Below are positions 33,849 to 45,385 of a DNA stretch of 64,000 nt, piece by piece. The DNA lies in assembly GCA_036426205.1 (NCBI GenBank), contig CM071571.1, positions 114,700,244 to 114,764,243 on the forward strand, read 5' to 3'. The translations under genes were made by a program, and so were the position numbers. This DNA is from Ascaphus truei (taxonomy: Eukaryota > Chordata > Amphibia > Anura > Ascaphidae). Below the pieces are notes generated by a model. That model made no database searches. It had not been told where the DNA came from and saw only the letters and a list, made by a program, of their open reading frames with translations. The stretch's first letter is position 1. Each line of letters starts with the position of its first letter.

Positions 33849-34144
33849 CACTACCGACACAGTTTATTACACTGCGGCCAGATCCGCAAGCCGGGAGATT
33901 TCCCGGCTTGCTAGTGGCCGCCCCTCGGCGTGCCGCGCGTCACCGAGCCCTGGTGTCCCGCGATGTGGGGGACGGCGGCAGGGGGTTCCGGGGGACCCGG
34001 CGGACCCGGCAGCGTGAGGGAGAGCGCCCCGATCGGAGGGCGCTCTTCCGCTGCTTCGGCGTGCTCCCGGCACCCTCCGGCGCGCGCCAGGTTACTGCTG
34101 CGGCTGAGAACGGGCAAATGCTCGAATAAACTCGGCCGCAGCAG
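33849..34144. mobile_element. GC-rich family A MITE inside the left arm
   Basis: A 296-bp insertion with TA at 33847-33848 and 34145-34146. The mirrored site in the right arm (about 40222-40230) reads GGCCTATAGTATCATTGATG, i.e. the uninterrupted target, so the boundaries are proven within the molecule. Starts CACTACCGACACAGTTTATT; ends GGCCGCAGCAG. Its GC-rich half matches the inverse of the 6436-6795 element. Confidence 0.85.
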
Positions 34145-34256
34145 TATAGGACGGCGGAGGCGAGATGTGTTTGCAGCAGAGAGAGATCCGCTGCACTCTC
34201 TGCGCAAACATCGGCACATTAAAAATTATTTAAAATACATTTTTATTCATAGTGTA

Positions 34257-34505
34257 GATGTGCAGGGGGTCTCCGGAACTGAACCGCGTTGGTTTCAGGT
34301 CCGGGGACCCCCTGCTTCCCGAGATACAGGCCCCTTTATGGGGTGCCGGTATCCCTCTACATTTCAAGATCCCGATCACGTGACCGCGGAATGTAAACAA
34401 AGCAGAGGGATACCGGCACCCCCTAAAGGGGCCTGTATCTCGGGGAGCAGGGGTCCCCAGACCTAAAACCAAAGCGGTTCAGCTCCGGAGACCCTCTGCA
34501 CATCT
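34257..34505. repeat. Palindromic unit P1 (about 250 bp)
   Basis: Starts GATGTGCAGGGGGTCTCCGG and ends with its near-inverse. Inner inverted blocks: GAGATACAGGCCCCTTTATG / GGGGCCTGTATCTC and GTGCCGGTATCCCTCT / AGAGGGATACCGGCAC. The centre holds ATCACGTGACC, an E-box-like CACGTG core that recurs in most units. Confidence 0.85.
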
Positions 34506-35088
34506 ACAGTATGAATAAAACACACACATCAATAAAGAATCATTCCTTACCTTTGCGGCTATGTGCTATGGTAACGAAGCAGCATGAATGTATTTTTAAT
34601 AATATTGTACAGTGAGCAGGGGGTTCCCTGAGCCAGAAATCAAAGCTCAAGGGACCCCCTGCTCCTGCACAATATTATTAAAATACAAAAATGCTGCTTC
34701 ATTACCATAGCTGATAGCCGCTAAGGCAATGAAGGGGTTAACCCACCGTGCCCGCTTTATTGTGGGTAGCGGAGGTGGGTGAAGGGGGTATTTGGCCCTT
34801 GGTGTGAGTTTAGGACTTGCGGGGGGGTTGTGGGTGCACTTAACCCCTTCACGACCGTAGCAGTTAATACCGCTACGGTCATGAAGGGGTTAACCCCTCC
34901 CGCTACCCCCCACAAGCCCTAAACAACCACCGTTGGGGCTAATACCCCCTTCACCCACCCCCGCTATCCACAATAAAAAAAATTCACACACAGCAGCCGC
35001 CCAAAAAATAAATAAATAAATCTAAATAAATAAATAAATACATGAATATAAATAAATAAATTTAAAATACATTTTTATTCATAGTGTA

Positions 35089-35342
35089 GATGTGCAGGGG
35101 GTCTCCGGAGCTGAACCGCTGTGGTTTTAGGTCCGGGGACCCCCTGCTTCCCGAGATACAGGCCCCTTTATGAGGTGCCGGTATCCTTCTGCATTTAAAG
35201 GTCCCGATCACGTGACCACGGCATATAAACCAAGCAGACAGATACCGGCACCCCCTAAAGGGGCTCTGTATTCGGGGAGCCGGGGGTCCCCGGGACCTAA
35301 AAACCAAAGCGGTTCAGCTCCGGAGGACCCTCTGCAAATCAA
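35089..35342. repeat. Palindromic unit P2
   Basis: Same layout as P1 with the central ATCACGTGACC and the same inner inverted blocks. Confidence 0.85.
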
Positions 35343-36409
35343 CAGTATTATATAAAATAAAAACACAACATCAATAAAGAATAATTCCTTACCTTGCGGC
35401 TATGTTGCTATGGTACGAGCAGCATGAATGTATTTTTAAAATAGTGTACAGTGGCAGGGGGGTTACCTTGAGTCAGAAATCAAAGCTTCAGTGGACCCCC
35501 TGCTTCTGACAATATTATAAAAATAACAGAAATGCTGTTTATTACCATAGCATGATAGCGCTAAGGAAAGGAAGGGTTAAGGCGATAGCATGTTAAAATG
35601 TGGGACATTTGCCCCCAATAAACATTGCAATAAACAATATACAGTACAGTACACCCCCCTGTGTATTTAAAATACATAAACAACATAATCATGTAAATAC
35701 ATATTTTTTAATTTTCTGTAACATCCCTGCCTATGACTTAATCTATGTATGCCCCCTCCCCCTAATGTGTCCTGTTTACACAGATTACAGTCAAGGCGTA
35801 ACGTTTAAGCCCCCACCCCCCCTATATGTGTGTTTCAACTTCCCTGCCGTTGACCGTAATCTGTGTAAATCCCCCCCACACTAAGGTGTCTGTTTTAATC
35901 TCCCTGGGCACTGTGGTTGTCTGAGTGCAGTGTAATTAAATGTGGGGAGGGGAGGGGATCCACGTGTAACATATAATGCAGCGCCACACCCGCCAATGGC
36001 CTACCCAGTAGGCCTAACCACCTCACCCACTAACCCACTACTACCCCACCTGCCCATGGGCCTCCGTCATGCTGAAAAACAGAGACAAAATTAAAACACC
36101 CAAGTAATGTCCCCTAACCCCTCAATCACCATAGGTTAAACCGCTACAGTCATTAAGGGTTAACTCACCTCACCCACCACTCAGGACGCCTACATACCCT
36201 CCCACACATACCCCCAACCGTGAGGCCTAACCTACCCCACCCACTACCCACACACAAGGGAGGCCTACCACATACCCCCCCACCCCCAGTACCCACAATT
36301 AAAACAATACAGTGACCCACAATAAGCATCATTATATTTATTAAATACATTACCCAATCCCTGTGCCCCCCCATAAATACAAGATTTATCCTTTACAAAC
36401 AGGGTTCAT

Positions 36410-36900
36410 AACGCAGCCCCACGTGAGCCCCCAGTGGGCTGGCGGGGCACCTGACAGACCTACGGGTACCAGCAGCCTCCTTTCAAACAGGTTCTGGAGG
36501 CCTGCTGGGGGTCCCGCCAACGCCATGGCCCCCAGGTGGTCTCCTTGGGTCACCGTGGGGCCACAATTGGGTCCCCACGGTTAGGCCCCGTGGATGTCTG
36601 GGAGCCCGGGTCAGACCCACAGGTGCCTCGGGTTCTCGTGTGGTTCCCCACGGGGGTCTGGGGAACTCACGGGTTGCTCACTGACAGAAGTGGGACCACA
36701 CATCTTCATCCCCACACATATGGGTCGCGGTGCAACCACAGAAGAGGGACCACACATCTTAATCCCGCAGACTACGGGTCCGCGGTTCCCCCACAGATGT
36801 GAGGCCACCACTTCATCCCCGCATGTGTCAGATACCGTGAGATACCCGAGAAAAACCAGGTGGTCTCCAGAGGTCTCACGCGGAACCACGGAACAAACCC
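36410..36900 (+). repeat. GC-rich minisatellite M3 (left arm)
   Basis: Loose repeats of GGGTC/GGTNTC-CCCACGG words. It begins 'ACAAACAGGGTTCATAACGC' and is mirrored by M4 at 37740-38225. Confidence 0.7.
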
Positions 36901-37734
36901 TGAATGTAAAAAAATAAACCTGGCCATAATTTACAATACATACACCCCCCCCCCCCAACAACACCTACAGTACAATATTGTGCAAAATTACTATTATCCA
37001 GATATGGATAATATAAGTACCAACCAGAATACAAACTTTAAAACCAAGCGTAACCTGAACACAAGCACACAATACAATTATCAAATTACATCTATCTAAT
37101 TTTAAAATACTTTAAACATACATAAAGCATAGCAGCATAGACAAATTAATTTAAAACACATCAAATCAAGTTTTAAAACAAAATCATTCTTACCCGTTAT
37201 GGATATATTTCTTAACACTATATACATACATACAAACACGTGCAAGAAAATGATATACACAAAAAAAAAACTACAACATGTTAAAAACGCTTTTAAAAAA
37301 ATAAACAAGTTAAATAAAATACATTTCTTTAGTTCACTTACCATACTTGGCCCCACCGATTCCCGTTGCGCACCTTACTCACGAACCAATTCCCAAGGCA
37401 CAGGAAACCATAAAAAATAAACAATAAAAAAATAAACATTACACTTAAATCCAAATCAATCCACGGGGTCTTCTATTGTAATCCATCTTCATCTGTATTC
37501 TTCTTTCTTCTATACTTCTCCGGGTGGGTCTTCTTTCACATCTTCGGCCACGCCTGGCCTTCTTCTTCTGTAGGAGGTCCTCCCTCCTCGGCGTCTGGCT
37601 TCAAAATGAGATGACAAAGGCTTTTAAAGGCCTATGACATCACATTTTCGTCATATGGTTCCCACGGCCCTGATTGGGCCGTGAGAACCATGTGTTTTGG
37701 CCGATAAAAATAAAAATGATGACGTCACTTATCT
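36861..37734 (-). other. Loop of the giant palindrome with a promoter-like block
   Basis: Not part of the arms. Read on the minus strand, 37540-37720 gives TGACGTCATC, CATATGACGAAAATGTGATG, GGCCTTTAAAAGCC and 'CATTTTGAAGCCAGACGCCGAG', matching the plus strand at 46740-46815 (TGACGTCA, TATAAAA). The TATA is altered to TTTAAAA and the CRE at the matching site to TGATGTCA. So the loop carries a decayed copy of the promoter at 46.7 kb, pointing towards 36.9 kb. No ORF follows it. Confidence 0.65.
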
Positions 37735-40343
37735 CTTGGGTATCTCACGGTATCAGGCTGGTGGTTCCACGGGTGACACATGCGGGGATGAAGCGGTGGC
37801 CTCACATCTGTGGGGGCACCACAGACCCGTAGTCTGCGGGGATGAAGCTGTGTGTCCCATCTGTGGGGGCACCGCTGACCCGTAGGTGCGGGGATGAAGA
37901 TGTGTGGTCCCACTTCTGTGGGGGCACCGTGGACCCGTAGTGAGCACCTGTGAGTTCCCCAGACCCCCATGGGAACCACCCGAGGCCCCGCAGACACCTG
38001 GCCCAGGGCTCCCAGACATCCGCGGGCCTACCGTGGGGACCCAATTGTGGCCCACGGTGACCCAAGGAGACCACCTGGGGGCCATGGCGTTGGCGGGACC
38101 CACCAGCAGGCCTCCAGAACCTGTTTGAAAAGGGCTGCTGGTACCCTGTAGGTCTGTCAGGTGCCCCGCCAGCCCACCGGGGACTCACGTAGGGCTGCGT
38201 TATGAACCCTGTTTGTAAAAGGATAAATCTTGTATTTATGGGGGTGCACAGGGGGTGGGTAATGTATTTAATAAATATAATGATGCTTATTGTGGTCACT
38301 GTATTGTTTTAATTGTGGGTACTGGGGGTGGGGGGTATGTGGGTAGGCCTCCCTTGTTTGTAGGTAGTGGGTGAGGGTGGTTGGGCCTCATGGGGTGGGG
38401 GGTTAGTGTGGGAGGGTATGTATGCGTCCTGAGTGGTGGGTGAGGGTGGGTTAACCCCTTAATGACTGTAGCGGTTAATGAACCGCTATGGTGATTGAGG
38501 GGTTAGGGGACATTACTTTGGATATTTTAATTTTTGTCTGTTTGCAGCAGGGAGGGGCCATGGGCAGGTGGGGTAGTGGGTAGTGGGTGTGGGGGTGGTT
38601 AAGCCTCACGGGGTGGGCCATTGGCAGTGAGGCGCTGCATTATAGTTACACGAATCCCCTCCCCACATTTACTCAACACTGCACTCACAGAAACACAAGC
38701 CAGGGAGATTAAAGAGACACATTAGGGGGAGGGGGCTTTACAAATTACAGTCATGGAAGGGAAGTTGAACAGACACATTAGAGGGAGGGGGCTCTAAATT
38801 TTCCTGCCTGACTGTAATCTGTGTAACAGACACATTAGGGGGAGGGGTCTTACATAGATTACATCAAGGCAGGAGGTTTAACAGACACATTAAAAATATG
38901 TATTTAATGTATTTATTGTTGTTTATGTATTTTAATACACAGGGGGTGTTGTATGTACTGTAGTTGTTATTGCAATGTTTATTGGGGGCAATTGTCCCCA
39001 ATAAACATGCTATTCTGCCTTAACCCTTCATTGCCTTAGCGGTATCAGCTATGGTAATGAAGCAGCATTTTGTATTTAATAATATTGTGCAGGAGCAGGG
39101 GGTCCTGAGCTTAATTTCTGGCTCAGGGAACCCCCTGCCACTGTACATATTATTAAAATACATTCATGCTGCTTCGTTACCATAGCACATAGCCGCAAAG
39201 GTAAGGAACGATTCTTTATTGATGTGGTGTGTTTATTTATACTGTAGATGTGCAGAGGGTCTCCGGAGCTGAACGCTGTGGTTTAGGTCGGGGACCCCCT
39301 GCTCCCCGAGATACAGGCCCCTTTAGGGGGTGCCGGTATCCCTCTGCTTGGTTTACATGCCGTGGTCACGTGATCGGGACCTTTAAATGCAGAGTCATAC
39401 CGGCAACTCATAAAGGGGCCTGTATCTCGGGAAGCAGGGGTATCCAGCATTGTAGCTACACTATGAATAAAAATGTATTTTAAATGTATTTATTTATATT
39501 CATGTATTTATTTTATTTATTTAGTTTATTATTTATTTTTTGGGTGGGATGCTGTGTGTGAATTTTTTTATTGTGGATAGCGGGGGTGGATGAAGGGGGT
39601 ATTGCCCCAACGGTGGTTGTTTAGGGCTTGGCGGGGGTGGGTGGGGTAGCGGGAGGGGTTAACCCCTCATGACCGTAGCTGGTATTAACTGCTACGGTCG
39701 TGAAGGGGTTAAGTGCACCTGCAACCCCCCCGCAAGTCCTAAACTCACACCCCCTGCTCACAGTACAATATTATTAAAAATACATTCATGCTGCTTCGTT
39801 ACCATAGCACATAGCTGCAAAGGTAAGGAATGATTCTTTATTGATGTGTGTTTTTATTCATACTGTAGATGTGCAGAGGGTCTCCGGAGTGAACCGCTTG
39901 GTTTTAGGTCTGGGGACCCTGCCCCGAGATACAGGCCCTTTAGGGGGTTGCCGGGTATCCCCTCTGCTTTGTTTACATTCCGCGGTCACGTGATCGGGAT
40001 CTTTAAATGCAGAGGGATACCGGCACCCCATAAAGGGGCCTGTATCTCGGGAAGCATGGGGTCCCCAGACCTGAAACCAATGCGGTTCAGCTCCGGAGAC
40101 CCCCTGCACATCTACACTATGAATACAAATGTATTTTAAATAATTTTTAATGTGCCGATGTTTGCGCAGAGAGAGCAGCGGATCTCTCTCTGCTGCAAAC
40201 ACATCTTGCCCCCGCCGGCCTATAGTATCATTGATGTGCATATACAGTACTGTATGTGTATGTTAGGGGTTATAGGGTTTGTTGTTATACAGTATATACT
40301 GTATATATACAGTATATACTGCATTACAATTCATTAATTTCTC
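37735..40343 (-). repeat. Right arm of the giant palindrome
   Basis: Mirrors 33733-36860 module by module: M4 (37740-38225), hairpin at 38450-38510, units P3 (39247-39462, truncated at its end) and P4 (39868-40113), 'GTGCCGATGTTTGCGCAGAG' block, and the AT tract. It lacks the 296-bp MITE and the 165-bp segment of the left arm. Small indels are scattered, so the arms have diverged rather than being kept identical. Confidence 0.85.
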
Positions 40344-40603
40344 GGCTTCAAAGACAACAGCTCGCAAACGCCCCCATGTGTTTTTACACGGCATTGCAGT
40401 ATTGCAGACAGCGGGAATAAAATGCTTAAATCACAGCCGCGAAAATGACGCAATACACACCGGGAGAAAACGACACAAAACCGCAGATAACCGGGATAAT
40501 CTGAAATTTGCGGAGCTAGCCGTGTTAGAATAAAGTGTGTCGCCACTGTATATATTCATTTTTTTTAAAACAATATGTGCATCAATACAATATGCACACA
40601 GAC

Positions 40604-40934
40604 AAGTGGCAGATACAATAGATTTGTTCAAAAAAAGGTTGGACATCTTTTTAGATGGGAAAGGTATACAGGGATATACCAAATAAGTATACATGGGAAG
40701 GATGTTGATCCAGGGATTAATCTGATTGCCAATTCTTGGAGTCAGGAAGGAATTAATTTTTCCCCTTAATGGGGTTTTTTGTTTGCCTTCCTCTGGATCA
40801 ATAAATAAGTATAGATATTGGATAAAGTATCTGTTGTCTAAATTTAGCATAGTTTGAACTTGATGGACAGAAGTCTTTTTTCAACCTCATCTACTATGTA
40901 ACTATGTAACTATGTAACTATGTAACTATGTAAC
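40604..40934 (+). mobile_element. CR1 3' end fragment with ACTATGTA tail
   Basis: Starts at 'GTGGCAGATACAATAGATTTG', equivalent to the end of the CR1 ORF at 12290, and ends TTTTTTCAACCTCATCTACTATG-(TAACTATG)n at 40934. A 5'-truncated copy with only a few coding residues. Confidence 0.85.
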
Positions 40935-41283
40935 AAGTGATTACTGTAGCTACAGATCGGTCCATTCTCCTGTAATCAATCGCTTTGCTCAGGGTTATTA
41001 AATCCAATTCTTGCACAGCATTATTGGAAATGTAGTCCTGCAATATGATTGACTGAGCAGTTACTACAGTAGATACAATTGGTGGACTGTTAGGGAGAGG
41101 GTGGGGCTCAAGAGATAGAGCCTATCAGAGGGGATGCTCCTTTTAGGTAATTGATCTATCCTAGCACTGGGTGCAATTACCAGGGTCTTCCCCATTGTCC
41201 ATTCTTTATTATACCAAGAAGCACTACATCCTTGTTATCTGTTGTATTAGCCTGTTTGTGCAGTGGTAAAAGGGATCTGTGTA
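40935..41283. other. Non-coding spacer
   Basis: About 350 bp between the CR1 tail and the L2 tail; no gene or repeat recognised. Confidence 0.4.
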
Positions 41284-41563
41284 TGTATGTATGTATGTCT
41301 TTATTTGTATAGCGCCATAAAATGTACATAGCGCTTCATAGTAGTAATACATGTCATATAAATAACAAATATAAATAACAGATCATGGGAATAAGTGCTT
41401 CAGACATACTGTAAAAGTAACATTAAGGAAGGAGTCCCTGCTCCGAGGAGCTTACAATCTAATTGGTAGGTAGGGAGAACGTACAGAGACAGTAGGAGGG
41501 AATACTAGTAAGTGCGTCTGCAGGGGGCCACGCTTTGTGTCATGTGTCCATGATTATCCAGTG

Positions 41564-42694
41564 CTACTCATATGCTTCTTTAAGCAGATGTGTCTTAAGG
41601 TGGGTCTTAAAGGTGGATAGCGAGGGGGCTAGTCGGGTATTGAGGGGAAGGGCATTCCAGAGGTGTGGGGCAGAAAGTGAGAAAGGTTTAAGGCGGGAGA
41701 GAGCTTTAGATACAAAGGGGGTAGAAAGAAGACATCCTTGAGAAGAACACAAGAGTCGTGATGGTGCATAGCGAGAAATTAGGGCTGAGATGTAAGGAGG
41801 GGCAGAAGAGTGTAAAGCTTTAAACGTGAGCAGTAGAATTGAGTGTGAGATACGCGATTTAATCGGAAGCCAGGAGAGGGATTTCAGCAGGGGAGACGCT
41901 GAGACAGATTTAGGAAAGAGTAGAGTGATTCTGGCAGCAGTGTTTAGGATAGATTGTAGGGGAGACAGGTGAGAGGTAGGAAGGCCGGACAGCAGGAGGT
42001 TGCAGTAATCGAGACGTGAGAGAATGAGGGCCTGAGTCAGAGTTTTGGCAGTTGAGTAACAGAGGAAAGGGCGTATCTTTGTGATATTGCGGAGGAAAAA
42101 GCGACAAGTTTTAGAAACGTTTTGAATATGAGAGGAGAATGAGAGAGAGGAATCAAGTGTGACCCCTAGGCAGCGTGCTTGGGCTACTGGGTGAATGATC
42201 GTATTTCCAATAGCAATGTGGAAGGATGTAGTAGGGCCAGGTTTGGGAGGTAGTATAAGGAGCTCTGTTTTTGCCATGTTAAGTTTCAGTCGGCGGATGG
42301 CCATCCAGGATGATATTCCAGAGAGGCATTCAGAAACTTTGGTCTGTATAGCAGGTGTAAGGTCAGGGGTTGAAAGGTAAATTTGTGTGTCGTCAGCATA
42401 GAGGTGATATTTAAACCCAAAAGATGTGATTAGGTCACCTAGAGAGAGTGTGTAGAGAGAAAAGAGAAGGGGTCCCAGGACAGAGCCCTGGGGTACCCCC
42501 ACAGAGAGATCAATAGAGGAGGAGGAGGTGTTAGCAAAAGAGACACAAGGTACGATGGGAGAGGTAAGAGGAGATCCAGGATAAAGCTTTGTTCCGAATA
42601 CCAAGAGTATGGAGAATGTGAAGGAGAAGAGGGTGGTCCACGGTGTCGAATGCTGCAGAGAGGTCGAGTAATATGAGCAGAGTGTAATGACCAC
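41564..42694 (-). pseudogene. L2-type ORF2, C-terminal RT and tail domain
   Basis: A 376-codon open frame overlapping the previous one. It has '[17 protein letters not shown]' (about residues 62-78), the catalytic '[11 protein letters not shown]' (about 92-102), '[12 protein letters not shown]', '[15 protein letters not shown]', '[22 protein letters not shown]' and the end '[15 protein letters not shown]', all standard L2 blocks with key residues kept. A single small indel near 42600 appears to be the main lesion separating it from the upstream frame. Confidence 0.88.
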
Positions 42695-43475
42695 TGTCTT
42701 TGGCAGCGTGGAGGTCGTCAGTTATTTTAGTGAGGGCTGTTTTAGTAGAGTGAGCAGTGCGGAAGCCAGATTGTAGAGGGTCTAGTACAGAATAGGTGTT
42801 GAGAAAGTGTAGCAATCGAGAGAATACAAGACGTTCAAGGAGTTTGGAGGCAAAAGGCAGGAGGGAGACAGGTCGATAGTTAGAAAGACAGGTAGGGTCA
42901 AGCTTGCTGTTTTTGAGTAATGGTATAACGGTTGCATGCTTGAAGGATGAAGGAAAGGTACCAGAGTAGAGGGAAGAGTTAAAGATCTGTGTGAGCATAG
43001 GGATTATAGTAGGAGCAAGAGGTTTTAGGAGATGGGAGGGAATGGGATCAAGAGGGCAAGTGGTAGAGGGAGAAGAGGAGATCAGCAGTGATACATCCTC
43101 CTCCGAGATAGCAGAAAAAGAGTCAAGAAAGACAGGAGGAGAGTTGGGAAGCATTGTGGGATGGGAGGAGGCAACAGATGGGATGTTCTGCCGTATGGAC
43201 TCCACCTTTTCCTTAAAAAAGTCAGCAAAGTCCTGAGGTGAGATGGAGGAAGAAGAGGAGGCAGCTGAGGGTGGTCTGAGTAGAGAGTCAAAGACAGAAA
43301 AGAGACGGCGTGGGTTAGACTTGTGTGTGTTGATTAGTGATGAAAAGTAGGTTTGTTTAGCCTGAAAGAGGGCAGAGTTGAAACAGGATAGCATAAATTT
43401 GTAGTGAATGAAGTCTGCAAGCGTATGAGATTTCCTCCAGAGGCGTTCAGAGGAACGAGTGGAGGAACGCAGCAT
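42531..43475 (-). pseudogene. L2-type ORF2, linker and N-terminal RT
   Basis: A 314-codon open frame. Residues about 1-90: linker with '[20 protein letters not shown]'-like wording; about 90-190: '[20 protein letters not shown]' (L-x-P-D-x-IP motif); about 190-260: '[20 protein letters not shown]', '[15 protein letters not shown]'; about 260-300: '[16 protein letters not shown]' with the first catalytic Asp. It ends at a stop after 'SHRTLCLFC', where the normal '[10 protein letters not shown]' reading moves to the next frame. Confidence 0.85.
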
Positions 43476-44037
43476 GCGTGTGTGGGAGTTTAGCCAGGGT
43501 CTGGGGTTAGAAGGGCGAGGATGGCAGAGAGAAAGTGGGGCATGAAGATCAAGAGAGGAAGATAAGGCAGAGTTGTAGTTCCTGACCAGGTTGTCAGGGT
43601 CTGAAGCAGAACTGAGAGAGGAGAGGGAGGAGCGTAAAGTGGAATCAAGAGCTGGGAGGTTAATAGAGCGCAGGTTTCTGCAAAAACGAGGGCGAGATGG
43701 AGATGGAGAGAAGCGAGAGAGAGAAAATGAGATGAGGTGATGGTCAGAGAGAGGAAAAGGGGAAATGGAGAAATCAGAGAGAGAGAAGTTTTTAGTGAAA
43801 ACCAGGTCTAAGTAGTGGCCATCCTTGTGGGTGCTGGCTGCAGTCCACTGTTGAAGGCCAACAGAAGAGTTTAGAGAAAGAAAGCGGGAAGCCCAAGGGA
43901 GAGAGGGGTCATCAATGTGGCAATTGAAGTCCCCAAGGAGAAGAACAGGGGAGTCTGAGGAGAGAAAGAAAGAGAGCCAGGATTCAAAGTGAGAGAGAAA
44001 GGCAGAAGGGGGATGAGTAGAGGAAGGTGGAAGATCA

Positions 44038-44800
44038 ATCTGCTGTCTTCCTTTTTACTTGCAATGCCAGTACCATCCCTTTGCACCGGCTAGATTATTA
44101 TTTGCTATCTGGTGAGCGGTATACTACCAGTTATTTCTATTTTAAAATAGTTCCAAGGATTCAAGGACCCACACACATTAGACAAAGACGGACTAATTTA
44201 TTTGTAAAAAGCATTCAAGTCATTACCCTTAACTCCCCCTGGCCATGGGAGCTTCCTTTAAAAACAGACACATTAACTTTGAGCCTTGGGTTCTTGGCTG
44301 TGTAATTACTGTACTTTGCCTGGTTTGACAAGCATGCGCATCACAGCATTAGAGTACTGTAGTTGCACCTTCCCCCCTTCTTGGGGATTTGGCAAGAATG
44401 ACTTCGCATTCAATGTGAATTTCAAGTCTAAAAAAAAAAGCATCCCTTTTTTTTTTTTCCTCGACATGGGCTTATTGAACGAGTGATTTTAAGAAACCAT
44501 TATGTGAAGCAAGTTTTTTATACTTTATCAATTTTTGTCATTCTTAAAATCACTTGCTTTTGAATTCTACTGTACTGTATACTGTACTGTATGAGGTGGC
44601 ATACTATCTTTTTTTTTCGGGGTGAGGGGGGTTCAAATTATTCTGATGAACAACTTATTCTGTATAGTTTATCAATGACACATTTTTATATATTGATATG
44701 GCCAAATAGCTTTATTGTAGGTACTTGTGTAAGTGTATAGACAGTTAAACCAAGAACACACCAAAAAGTATATTTAAAGAATTAACAATTTTATTTGTAC
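44038..44800. other. AT-rich non-coding stretch
   Basis: Contains two T-runs and ACTGTACTGTATACTGTACTGT palindromic words at 44569-44592. No gene recognised. Confidence 0.4.
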
Positions 44801-44959
44801 AGGATGAGTTTGCACAATCCCCCCCCCCCTTTCCTGTAGTGCTGAATCTCTGAAAGAAAGAAAAAAATCACCAGGATTAGTGCATTAAAGGCATAAAAAT
44901 GATTATACCAAGCATTAAACAATAAAACAATTTAAAACAATCAGCAGGTTTTTTTTAGA

Positions 44960-45385
44960 TTAAAAACATTGATGCTGTCTCTTACTGTTCTCAATAGATG
45001 AGTTGTAACATTAAAATATCTCTGCACTTCTTCCAAAATTGTGATCCTTAAATTTGCAGGCAGACCCTTCTTGGATTTATTGCCTTCATAATTTTCATGT
45101 TGGGTCCACTCGCTGTACAGCTCAAAACTGACGTTATTTTTAAAGAACAGGGCAAATTTCTAGGCTAGACCACCACATCTGATCTTGTTTTTCTCTCAGA
45201 CGCTCTGAGGCAGTTCTCTTAAGATGATGTCTGGGAGTGTTACAATCCTGGGTGCTGGAGTTGGTGTTCTTCTGGCAGCGGGAGAGGTGTATGGTCTGGG
45301 AGGATGCTTTCCTCCTGTTATGGCCTTACCGGAGTTGTCATCTCCTGTCGTGGCCTTACTGGTGTTATCATCTCCTGTCATAGCC
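44960..45385 (-). pseudogene. Downstream continuation, possible BEN-like domain remnant
   Basis: Past the stop of the 325-codon ORF, another frame (45196-45381) has three GDDN repeats ending before a stop; then, in a shifted frame at about 45160-44965, the text reads 'FALFFKNNVSFELYSEWTQH' followed by 'KKGLPANLRITILEEVQRYF' and 'RTVRDSIN'. The pattern (L-x-x-x-L-R-x-x-I, then I-N near the end) recalls BEN domains, which bind DNA and occur in some transposon proteins. If so, the ORF once ran on to a C-terminal DNA-binding domain and is now truncated. Weak. Confidence 0.3.

Larger units (their letters stand above)
33733..36860 (+). repeat. Left arm of the giant palindrome
   Basis: Modules in order: ATGCAGTATATATAT-type tract and 'CCTATAACCCCTAACATACACA' (33750-33845); a MITE insertion (33849-34144); a 'CTCTCTGCGCAAACATCGGCACATTAAAAA' block; palindromic unit P1 (34257-34505); a TTAATAATATTGT spacer; an approximately 165-bp segment (34629-34797) absent from the right arm; the AACCGCT hairpin (34841-34895); an AAAT tract; unit P2 (35089-35342); and minisatellite M3 (36410-36860). 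Each except the noted two has its inverse at the mirrored position in 37735-40343. Confidence 0.85.
33529..40548. mobile_element. 7.0-kb foldback DNA element (family A ends, TA target duplication)
   Basis: Ends: CTGTTGCGGCAGACTTTATT at 33529 and, inverted, CAGTGGCGACACACTTTATT ending at 40548, flanked by TA (33527-33528, 40549-40550). The outer 205 bp on each side match the 397-bp copy at 60556-60952, showing that the short copy and this giant one share termini and sub-termini. Between them lies a 6.6-kb imperfect palindrome: left arm 33733-36860, loop 36861-37734, right arm 37735-40343. No transposase ORF is visible. It would need a transposase in trans. Confidence 0.8.
41284..44037 (-). mobile_element. 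L2-type LINE, 5'-truncated, well preserved
   Basis: Minus-strand element of 2.75 kb. From its 5' side: end of APE endonuclease with 'GDFNCHIDD' (about 43950-43920) and 'LSDHHLISF' (about 43750), a Pro/Ser-rich linker, RT and C-terminal domain, a 3' UTR with GCGCTATACAAAT-type words (about 41320) and a tail of ATACATACATAC (41284-41300). One clear frame change near 42540-42690 separates two long ORFs. Its wording ([30 protein letters not shown]) fits the L2 branch. Among the LINEs in the window it is the youngest-looking. Confidence 0.88.

Noticed and set aside
34230..35307. ORFs with repeated 'RGCRYPSA..GHVIG..KCR..PAPHKGACISGSRG'
   Set aside because: They are translations of the 250-bp palindromic units and recur in every copy; the peptide similarity only reflects the DNA repeat.
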